Shown: one piece after another, positions 1 through 5,312 of the stretch
How positions within the stretch are numbered: the first letter of the stretch is position 1
Layout of the letters: every line of letters begins with the position of its first letter
NCBI GenBank assembly: GCA_035286285.1
Contig: JAYKJG010000143.1
Location: 1-9,868 of the forward strand
From: Prochlorothrix sp035286285
Lineage (GTDB): Bacteria; Cyanobacteriota; Cyanobacteriia; Prochlorotrichales; Prochlorotrichaceae
Direction: 5' to 3'
DNA length: 9,868 nucleotides
Notes under the pieces: model-generated
The model's database searches: none
Told to the model about the DNA's origin: nothing
The model's input: only the letters and a program-made list of their open reading frames with translations
Made by a program: the position numbers and the translations under genes

Positions 1-2033
1 ACCAAGCGCCAAACTCGGTTTAAGAACCGGAACTGACCCTCCACATCGGCATCATCCCACTCCAGATCCTTCTCAGGGGGCGCTTTGAACAAAATAAACA
101 TCCGGGCCGTATCTGCCCCATATTTCGCCAAAACCACCTGAGGATCGACCCCGTTATACTTAGATTTCGACATCTTTTCATAAACCACCTCCAGCTTCTC
201 CCCAGTTGCCGGGTCCGTGGGCTGGCTCAAATCCGCAATGTGCTCCGGTGGAATATACTTACCCGTGCTGGGATTCTTGTAGGCACTGGCCTGGACCATG
301 CCCTGGGTCAGCAGCTTCACAAAGGGTTCATCGCAGGAGACCAAACCCCGATCGCGCAAGACCTTGGTAAAAAAGCGGGAATAGAGCAAATGCAAAATCG
401 CGTGCTCAATGCCCCCCACATACTGATCCACCGGGAGCCAGTTGTTGACTTTCTCTAGATCAAAGGCTTGGTCCTGATTTTGGGCATCGGCGTAGCGGAA
501 AAAATACCAAGACGAATCGATAAAGGTATCCATCGTATCCGTCTCGCGACGAGCCGCCTTGCCACAGCAGGGACAGCTTACATTGACCCAATCCTCCAAT
601 TGAGCCAAGGGCGAAGCTCCACGGCCCGAAAACTCCACATTTTCCGGTAACAACACCGGCAACTGCTCATCGGGCACCGGCACTATGCCGCAATCCCCGC
701 AGTGAATCATCGGAATGGGCACCCCCCAGTAGCGTTGCCGCGAAATCAGCCAATCCCGCAGCCGGTAGTTGTCCTGACCTGCCCCAAAGCCATTTTCCTC
801 CAAAAACGCGATCGCCCGCTCAATGCTCTGCCCCGGTCCTTTCCCGACCGGCACACCCTCGATCGGCCCCGATCGCACCAGGATTCCCTCTCCCGTCCAC
901 GCCTCCGTCAGCGTTGCCCCATCCATAGGCTCCCCCTCCGGCTGCACCACCACCTTCACCGCCAAGCCAAACCGGCGAGCAAAGTCAAAGTCCCGCTGAT
1001 CGTGGGCCGGAACCGCCATAATCGCCCCCGTCCCGTAACCCATCAGCACATAATCGGCAATCCAAATCGGAATTTCAGCCTGATTAACCGGATTAATGGC
1101 ATAACTGCCCGTAAAGACCCCCGTTTTTTCCTTGGTGTCATCGGTGCGATCGATCTCGCTCTTCGCCGCCGCCGCTGCCCGGTAGTCTGTCACGGCTTGG
1201 GCCTGTTCCGCCGTCGTTAATTGCTCCACCAAAGGATGCTCCGGCGACAGCACCATAAAGGTCGCCCCCCAGAGCGTATCGGGCCGGGTCGTAAACACAG
1301 GCAACTCATCCCCCGCCTCCGTTTTGAACACCACCCGCGCCCCCGTGGACTTGCCGATCCAGTTTTCCTGCATCAAGCGCACGCGATCGGGCCAACCCGT
1401 CAGTTTTTCCAAGTCCTGCAACAACGGCTCCGCATAGGCCGTAATCTTCAAAAACCACTGGCGCAACAGCTTCTTTTCCACCAACGCCCCCGATCGCCAG
1501 GACCGCCCCTCCGCATCCACCTGCTCATTGGCCAGCACCGTTTGATCGATCGGATCCCAATTCACCGCCGCCTCTTGCTGGTAAGCCAACCCCGCCCGAT
1601 AAAACTCCAAAAACAGCCACTGGGTCCAGCGGTAATAGTCCGGCGTACAGGTCGCCACCTCCCGATCCCAGTCGTAGGACAAGCCCAGTTGAGCCAACTG
1701 CTCCTTCATTTGGGCGACATTTTGGGTGGTCCATTGGGCCGGGTGAATGCCCCGATCGATCGCCGCATTTTCCGCCGGTAAACCAAAGGCATCCCAACCC
1801 ATAGGATGCAGCACCCGATAACCCCGCATCCGTTGCACCCGCGCAATCACATCGGTGATCGTATAGTTGCGCACATGGCCCATGTGGAGCTTTCCGGAGG
1901 GATAGGGAAACATGGACAGCGCGTAGAACTTAGGCTTGCTGGGATCCTCTAGGGTCTGGTCCAGCTTCTGCTCAGCCCAGGTCTGCTGCCATTTTTTCTC
2001 TATCTGACTGGGGGTATAGTGACGCGGCTCCAC
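1..2033 (-). CDS. leuS: Leucyl-tRNA synthetase, 3' end cut by the window
   Basis: Class I aminoacyl-tRNA synthetase that charges tRNA-Leu with leucine in the cytoplasm. About 677 codons are visible, against roughly 850-860 for bacterial LeuRS, so the C-terminal anticodon-side domains lie beyond position 1. Visible landmarks in order: the ATP-binding HMGH signature at residues 50-53, preceded by MFPYPSGKL; the CP1 editing-site segment TTRPDT at 248-253; a zinc-binding insert with C445-x2-C448 and C487-x2-C490; and the catalytic KMSKS loop at 620-624. The start is a GTG at 2033, chosen because the protein begins EPRHYTPSQIEKKW as LeuRS does and because an AAGGAG Shine-Dalgarno sits 8 bases upstream. 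No in-frame ATG gives a better fit. No frameshift or missing catalytic residue is seen. It appears to be an ordinary housekeeping gene. Confidence 0.97.
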   Translation of the reverse strand, partial: MEPRHYTPSQIEKKWQQTWAEQKLDQTLEDPSKPKFYALSMFPYPSGKLHMGHVRNYTITDVIARVQRMRGYRVLHPMGWDAFGLPAENAAIDRGIHPAQWTTQNVAQMKEQLAQLGLSYDWDREVATCTPDYYRWTQWLFLEFYRAGLAYQQEAAVNWDPIDQTVLANEQVDAEGRSWRSGALVEKKLLRQWFLKITAYAEPLLQDLEKLTGWPDRVRLMQENWIGKSTGARVVFKTEAGDELPVFTTRPDTLWGATFMVLSPEHPLVEQLTTAEQAQAVTDYRAAAAAKSEIDRTDDTKEKTGVFTGSYAINPVNQAEIPIWIADYVLMGYGTGAIMAVPAHDQRDFDFARRFGLAVKVVVQPEGEPMDGATLTEAWTGEGILVRSGPIEGVPVGKGPGQSIERAIAFLEENGFGAGQDNYRLRDWLISRQRYWGVPIPMIHCGDCGIVPVPDEQLPVLLPENVEFSGRGASPLAQLEDWVNVSCPCCGKAARRETDTMDTFIDSSWYFFRYADAQNQDQAFDLEKVNNWLPVDQYVGGIEHAILHLLYSRFFTKVLRDRGLVSCDEPFVKLLTQGMVQASAYKNPSTGKYIPPEHIADLSQPTDPATGEKLEVVYEKMSKSKYNGVDPQVVLAKYGADTARMFILFKAPPEKDLEWDDADVEGQFRFLNRVWRL
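808..815. repeat. HIP1 octamer within leuS
   Basis: GCGATCGC, exact copy inside the coding region. Confidence 0.75.
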
Positions 2034-2041
2034 GAATGCAA

Positions 2042-2047
2042 CTCCTT
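2042..2047 (-). promoter_or_regulatory. Shine-Dalgarno of leuS
   Basis: AAGGAG on the minus strand, 8 bases before the GTG start at 2033. It fixes the choice of a GTG start for leuS. Confidence 0.8.
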
Positions 2048-2065
2048 GGGTCGGTGATGTAATAA

Positions 2066-2071
2066 ATTCTA
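2066..2071 (-). promoter_or_regulatory. Possible -10 box for leuS
   Basis: TAGAAT on the minus strand matches the TATAAT consensus at five of six positions and would place a transcription start about 26 bases before the GTG. No convincing -35 box is found 16-18 bases upstream, so this is only a candidate. Confidence 0.3.
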
Positions 2072-2174
2072 GACTCACCTAATTATGCCCCATTTCGGGA
2101 ATGCCCCAGGGCAGAGCCTCCCACGGTTGCAGCACGATCCCCAAAACACCCTGGCTCCCTCCCCCGTCGCCGCA

Positions 2175-3065
2175 TCACTCCGCCGCCAAAGCCTCCACCT
2201 CCGCCACCGTCAGCCCCGTCTTCTCCGCAATCACCGCCGCAGGCAACACCCCCAGCAGCGATCGGGCAATCTCCCGCCGACTTTGCTCAACCCCTTGCCG
2301 CAAGCCCTGCTCTAGCCCCTGCTCTAGCCCCTGTTCTAGCCCTTCCTGCAAACTCTCTTGAGCCGCCTTGAGGACGATGTTGCGGCTATCCTCAATGAAA
2401 AAAGCTTGGCGCTCTAGGATGTCCAGTTCATCAGGGCTAAGGCTAGCAGTTTCAGCAATGTGGAAAGCCTGATCGAGGTTGGGGTTGTCCTGGAAACTCG
2501 GAGGAACAGCCTCCAACTCCCCCGTTTGCTGGAGGAAAAAGAGCCAGCGATCGGCCAAGGTTTCCAAATCATCCACAGACTTGGCAAATTTAGGCAGTTC
2601 CACAAAAATTAGCTCAATATCATCCCCATAGGGCAAACAATCCCCCTGTTCCCGAAATTGGTAGCGGGAGATCACCCGATCGCGCTCCGGAAACAGAATA
2701 AAGTCCGTAATCGTCAGAGCAATCACCGGACGCAGGCGGCTGTAACCATAGCCCCGCTGAAGTTGGAGCGAGTAGGCTTTGGCCGCGTTGTACAGCACCC
2801 GCTTGCTGAAATCCAGGGGATTGAGCACCTGCATCTCAATCAGCACCGTCGTCTCATTGTCCAGCTTGGCCTTAACGTCCAAGAAGGTATCCTTGATGCC
2901 CTTCAGTTGGGGCGCTTGGTAGGGATCCAGAATTTCCAAATCCTGAATCGTGGGATTGCCCTCATAGACTAAAGCATTGAGAAACTCAATGAGGATCGAC
3001 TTACTTTGGGCAGAGCCAAAGATTTTCTTGAAGGCGAAGTCCGTTTTTGGGTTGAGAAAACGCAT
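2175..3065 (-). CDS. Rpn-family PD-(D/E)XK nuclease / putative transposase (PDDEXK_2)
   Basis: A 296-residue protein of the recombination-promoting nuclease (Rpn, YhgA-like) family. The N-terminus reads MRFLNPKTDFAFKKIFG, the family hallmark. The PD-(D/E)XK core is visible as D63 in TFLDVKAKL and E77-x-Q79 in VLIEMQV. Residues 240-259 form five tandem tetrapeptides (QEGL, EQGL x3, RQGV), followed by a 37-residue helical tail ending LTVAEVEALAAE. The start at 3065 is preferred over an upstream in-frame GTG at 3110: it has GGAG 8 bases upstream, family homology begins there, and the GTG lies inside an inserted repeat. Family members cleave DNA, and some act as phage-defence toxins held in check by a separately translated C-terminal fragment. 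Whether that applies here is inference. The gene stands alone, 141 bp upstream of leuS on the same strand. Confidence 0.9.
   Translation of the reverse strand: MRFLNPKTDFAFKKIFGSAQSKSILIEFLNALVYEGNPTIQDLEILDPYQAPQLKGIKDTFLDVKAKLDNETTVLIEMQVLNPLDFSKRVLYNAAKAYSLQLQRGYGYSRLRPVIALTITDFILFPERDRVISRYQFREQGDCLPYGDDIELIFVELPKFAKSVDDLETLADRWLFFLQQTGELEAVPPSFQDNPNLDQAFHIAETASLSPDELDILERQAFFIEDSRNIVLKAAQESLQEGLEQGLEQGLEQGLRQGVEQSRREIARSLLGVLPAAVIAEKTGLTVAEVEALAAE
2289..2348 (-). repeat. Five 12-bp tandem units inside the rpn gene
   Basis: Degenerate 12-bp period, in-frame, reading (minus strand) CAGGAAGGGCTA, GAACAGGGGCTA, GAGCAGGGGCTA, GAGCAGGGCTTG, CGGCAAGGGGTT. The three central units differ from each other at only a few positions. 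Gain or loss of a unit would change the protein by exactly four residues without a frameshift. Confidence 0.85.
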
Positions 3066-3073
3066 CAATAACG

Positions 3074-3077
3074 CTCC
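3074..3077 (-). promoter_or_regulatory. Shine-Dalgarno of the rpn gene
   Basis: GGAG on the minus strand, 8 bases from the ATG at 3065. It decides the start against the longer GTG-initiated frame from 3110. Confidence 0.6.
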
Positions 3078-3097
3078 AAAGATCAAGGAAACCAAGA

Positions 3098-3195
3098 GGG
3101 TGCATTTCACTTGGGAGCAACCCAGCCCCTAACCTGTCTCAAACGGCTCGTAGTGCGGACTTGAGTCCGCCCCTTGGCAAAAGTGAAATGCACCC
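3098..3195. mobile_element. MITE-like element A with perfect 15-bp terminal inverted repeats
   Basis: A 98-bp non-coding element. The left end GGGTGCATTTCACTT (3098-3112) is the exact reverse complement of the right end AAGTGAAATGCACCC (3181-3195). It is flanked by an 8-bp direct repeat with one mismatch, AACCAAGA (3090-3097) and AACCAGGA (3196-3203), as expected of a target-site duplication. The interior carries a strong hairpin at 3155-3170 and no transposase, so movement would need a transposase in trans. The left end is 32 bases from the rpn start codon, so the element sits in that gene's leader or promoter. Confidence 0.7.
3155..3170. repeat. Short hairpin repeat, copy 1
   Basis: GCGGACT-TG-AGTCCGC, a perfect 7-bp stem, set in the context CGTAGT...CCCC. 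A second copy at 5201-5216 has the same flanks and a compensated stem change. It lies inside MITE-like element A. Confidence 0.75.
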
Positions 3196-3316
3196 AACCA
3201 GGACACAGTTACTTTGACTATAGTCCCTTCTCCCAGCGTTGGACGACTGTATGCTCGATCGCGCCAAGATCTTGACAACCTTGAGTTAAACCCGGACGCA
3301 AAGCATCGGGCAGGCA

Positions 3317-3486
3317 TTCCCACGCCGGAGCGTGGGGTCCATTTCACTTTGGCAGATTCACCCAGGCGGTAGGGGCAATCCCCCCGTGGTTGCCCCGGTT
3401 GTTGGCCGCTAAGAGGGTCGGCACGGGGGCGCGACCCCTACCCTAGGCCGAGGGTTCCAAAGTGAACTGCACCCGGAGCGTGGGAA
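3317..3486. repeat. Older palindromic repeat split by element B
   Basis: Removing element B and one copy of the 8-bp direct repeat restores TTCCCACGC-CGGA-GCGTGGGAA, a perfect 9-bp stem with a 4-base loop. Its outermost two base pairs come from opposite sides of the element (3317-3318 and 3485-3486). This shows element B inserted into an existing hairpin. Confidence 0.65.
3335..3474. mobile_element. MITE-like element B, same termini as element A, different interior
   Basis: A 140-bp non-coding element. The left end GGGTCCATTTCACTTTGG (3335-3352) pairs with the right end CCAAAGTGAACTGCACCC (3457-3474) at 16 of 18 positions. It is flanked by a perfect 8-bp direct repeat GGAGCGTG (3327-3334 and 3475-3482). 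The interior contains GTAGGGGC (3369-3376) and its inverse GACCCCTAC (3433-3441) and is unrelated to the interior of element A. No transposase is encoded. Confidence 0.7.
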
Positions 3487-3530
3487 CAAGAGTCGCCGGA
3501 GCGGGAAAGGCTCATCCTGATGCTAACGGA

Positions 3531-3538
3531 GCGATCGC
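3531..3538. repeat. HIP1 octamer
   Basis: GCGATCGC, the highly iterated palindrome typical of cyanobacterial genomes; this copy is intergenic. Confidence 0.8.
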
Positions 3539-3568
3539 GGCCAAAACCGGGATTGTTCGAGGTGTCCT

Positions 3569-5065
3569 CTAGTGGGTGTGGCTAGAAGCGTGATCAAGGC
3601 TGTGGCTATGTCCATGATCATGGCCTTGAGCATGGCTATGGCTGCCGTGATCATGCCCATGATCAGAAGCGTGGGGATGCTCGTGCCCATGCCCGTGCCC
3701 AGGATGCCCGTGCCCAGAGTCATGACCGTGATCAGGTTCCTGATCGTGGCCGTGGTGACTAGGGCTGTGGTGACTAGGGCTGTGGTGACTGTGGCTAAGC
3801 TCATGATCAGAAGCGTGGGGATGCTCGTGCCCATGCCCGTGCCCAGAGTCATGCCCATGATCATGACTATGCCCATGCCCGTGACCATGCCCGTGGCTAT
3901 GGCCGTGATCATGCCCGTGACTATGCCCATGGGCCGATCGCACCTGCTCCGCCAGCAACGGTTGCACCGCTTGGGCCTCCGCCTCAATCAGATCAGCAAT
4001 CTGCATCTGTGCCCAGTGCGCGGCCATCTCCAAGAACGCCGGGTGATCATTGACACAGGGCATTTGCACATAGGTGACATGGGGATGCTTCTGTTGAACC
4101 TCCTCAATAATATGCTCCACATCCAACAGCGTTTCATGGTTCTCCGTCGCAAAGCCGATCGGCATCATCACGATCGCCTTAGCCCCCAACTCCACCAGAT
4201 TCTGCACCGCCAATTTAGCATTGGGTTGAGTCCACTTAATTAAAGGCGTTTGGTGATTGAGCCAACCCACCGAAATTAAGGGAAAACGATGGATTAACCG
4301 CGCCCGCACCAGTTCATAAAGAGCTTGGCTTTCATCAATACCCGATGTAAATCCCTTCGCTTCAAAGGGACAGCCATGGTTCATTAAAACAATACCAATC
4401 TGGGATGGCAAATAAGCTTGGCTCAAGTCCTCCTCAATCTTGCGCTCCACCAGCTTCACCAGCAGGTTAATATACTCCGCCTCGTTATAAAACGAAGGAA
4501 TATAACGAATCCCCTGGACCCAGTGGCTGTCAGCATTAGGGTCGGCATTTTCTGCCAGTGCTTTGTTGACCTGCTCTACGGCAATCCCACTGGTAAAAAT
4601 GGAGTCAACCACCAACAGGGGATAGATCAAGATCTTGCGGAATCCCAAAGCCTGGATTTCGTCGAGGACTTGGTGGGGCAAAAAGGGCTGGCAAAAGTTA
4701 AAAGCCTTGAACACCTGCACCCGATCGCCCCAGGTTGCCTGAAGATGGCGTTCAATCCCCGCCCGCTGACGTTCAAAAATAGCATTATGGGGTGAGATAA
4801 ACTGACCATGTTGGTGGCTCCACTCATGGAGATCAAACACCGCCAGCAACTTCGCCAGCGGCGGATAAACCCAGGCTGGGACCGGCGCAAACTTAGCCGT
4901 CAATAAATTCAGAGCTTGCTCGTTATAGTTGGCAAAATCCTCATATTTTTCCACTTCGCCGTAACCCATCAGCAAGACCGCAACACGATCGGCAGGGTTA
5001 CCCGCTTGAGACTCGACTGGACTCTCAGCAGTTAAAATCTCGGCAGTTTTGAAGGTCGCAACCAT
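3569..5065 (-). CDS. Ferrochelatase-superfamily protein with a C-terminal His-rich metal-binding tail
   Basis: A 498-residue protein. Residues 27-360 match the ferrochelatase/CbiX chelatase fold, whose members insert a divalent metal into a tetrapyrrole. Visible signs are VAVLLMGYGEVEKYEDF near residue 28, MNHGCPFEAKG with H230 at the catalytic-His position, and PIGFATENHETLLDVE with E311 at the catalytic-Glu position. Residues 379-498 are a tail of about 49 His in 120, mixed with Gly, Ser and Asp, likely to bind Ni, Co or Zn. There is no hydrophobic CAB/LHC-like C-terminus of the kind found on canonical cyanobacterial HemH, so this is probably a paralogue whose metal and substrate I cannot assign; a CbiX-like cobalt or nickel role is possible. 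The start at 5065 has GGAG 9 bases upstream. An 18-residue upstream extension would be built from a tandem DNA repeat and is rejected. No signal peptide is seen, so it is probably cytoplasmic. Confidence 0.85.
   Translation of the reverse strand: MVATFKTAEILTAESPVESQAGNPADRVAVLLMGYGEVEKYEDFANYNEQALNLLTAKFAPVPAWVYPPLAKLLAVFDLHEWSHQHGQFISPHNAIFERQRAGIERHLQATWGDRVQVFKAFNFCQPFLPHQVLDEIQALGFRKILIYPLLVVDSIFTSGIAVEQVNKALAENADPNADSHWVQGIRYIPSFYNEAEYINLLVKLVERKIEEDLSQAYLPSQIGIVLMNHGCPFEAKGFTSGIDESQALYELVRARLIHRFPLISVGWLNHQTPLIKWTQPNAKLAVQNLVELGAKAIVMMPIGFATENHETLLDVEHIIEEVQQKHPHVTYVQMPCVNDHPAFLEMAAHWAQMQIADLIEAEAQAVQPLLAEQVRSAHGHSHGHDHGHSHGHGHGHGHSHDHGHDSGHGHGHEHPHASDHELSHSHHSPSHHSPSHHGHDQEPDHGHDSGHGHPGHGHGHEHPHASDHGHDHGSHSHAQGHDHGHSHSLDHASSHTH
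3658..3846 (-). repeat. Direct repeat of 45 bp, period 144, in the His-rich tail
   Basis: The 45 bases at 3658-3702 recur exactly at 3802-3846. The first copy is followed by 15 extra bases before both resume with AGTCATG. The duplicated block encodes the HGHGHEHPHASDH segment, so the tail grew by internal duplication. Confidence 0.8.
3752..3790 (-). repeat. 15-bp microrepeat, 2.6 units, in the His-rich tail
   Basis: GTGGTGACTAGGGCT occurs at 3752-3766 and 3767-3781, then a partial GTGGTGACT at 3782-3790. It encodes HHSPS units and stays in frame. Confidence 0.8.
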
Positions 5066-5074
5066 AGGGGATAT

Positions 5075-5078
5075 CTCC
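5075..5078 (-). promoter_or_regulatory. Shine-Dalgarno of the chelatase gene
   Basis: GGAG on the minus strand, 9 bases before the ATG at 5065. It supports this start over the ATG at 5119. Confidence 0.6.
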
Positions 5079-5097
5079 AAGTGAGCGCAGCACAGGC

Positions 5098-5123
5098 CGC
5101 AGTCATGAACCGCAGTCATGAAC
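5098..5123. repeat. Tandem 13-bp duplication in the chelatase leader
   Basis: CGCAGTCATGAAC is repeated exactly twice, head to tail, 33 bases upstream of the chelatase start. It could be an operator or a replication-slippage scar; no regulator is identified. Confidence 0.75.
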
Positions 5124-5200
5124 AGAATAGCTCTACCTTAGCATCCCCCCATAGGGCATCAACTTAAAAGAAGCCTAAGTCTTTCGCCCCCTCCCGTAGT

Positions 5201-5216
5201 ACGGACTTTAGTCCGT
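5201..5216. repeat. Short hairpin repeat, copy 2
   Basis: ACGGACT-TT-AGTCCGT, a perfect 7-bp stem with the same flanks (CGTAGT before, CCCC after) as the copy at 3155-3170. The outermost pair is A:T here and G:C there, so pairing is preserved. It lies between the two divergent genes and could act as a bidirectional transcript structure. Confidence 0.7.
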
Positions 5217-5253
5217 CCCCTCCCCAAAGGAAATTAAAAGAGACGTGCGACTA

Positions 5254-5282
5254 GAGACAAGGGCAGCTAGGATTGCTATAGA
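5254..5282 (+). promoter_or_regulatory. Candidate promoter of the VWA lipoprotein gene
   Basis: GAGACA (5254-5259, four of six to TTGACA), a 17-base spacer, then TATAGA (5277-5282) preceded by TG as in an extended -10. The predicted start is about 24 bases before the ATG, and GGAG (5299-5302) sits 10 bases before the ATG. Confidence 0.4.
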
Positions 5283-5312
5283 TCCCCAAGCATAAACTGG
5301 AGACATTTTCCG

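Larger units (their letters stand above)
3066..3568. other. Gene-free, repeat-rich interval
   Basis: About 500 bp between the rpn start and the chelatase stop with no credible protein gene. It holds two elements sharing terminal inverted repeats (3098-3195 and 3335-3474), a hairpin repeat (3155-3170), a split older hairpin (3317-3325 with 3478-3486) and one HIP1 octamer (3531-3538). Nothing recognisable is seen in 3204-3316. Confidence 0.8.

Noticed and set aside
702..1781. Long plus-strand open frames across leuS
   Set aside because: They are antisense to a well-supported leuS with all signature motifs and are rich in Arg, Pro and His, as GC-rich antisense frames usually are.
2289..2348. 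Phase-variable frameshift repeat
   Set aside because: The 12-bp unit is a multiple of three, so copy-number change alters length but cannot switch the gene off.
3066..3110. Upstream GTG start for the rpn protein adding 15 residues
   Set aside because: The extension is encoded by the left end of MITE-like element A, and the ATG at 3065 has a good Shine-Dalgarno and the family's N-terminus.
3129..3347. Minus-strand open frame of 72 codons between the rpn and chelatase genes
   Set aside because: It runs through the ends of both MITE-like elements and the hairpin repeat, has no convincing ribosome-binding site and resembles no protein family.
3658..3846. CRISPR-like array
   Set aside because: The repeats are in-frame parts of a His-rich protein with no regular unique spacers.
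3523..3987. Minus-strand open frame of 154 codons rich in Met, Thr, Gly and Ile
   Set aside because: It is the shifted-frame reading of the CAT/CAC-rich His tail; its low-complexity composition is a by-product of that tail.
3572..4243. Plus-strand open frame of 223 codons rich in Met, Val and Pro
   Set aside because: Antisense shadow of the chelatase gene, with repetitive composition set by the His tail on the other strand.
5066..5119. Upstream ATG start for the chelatase adding 18 residues
   Set aside because: The added residues come from the 13-bp tandem duplication, and the ATG at 5065 has GGAG at good spacing.
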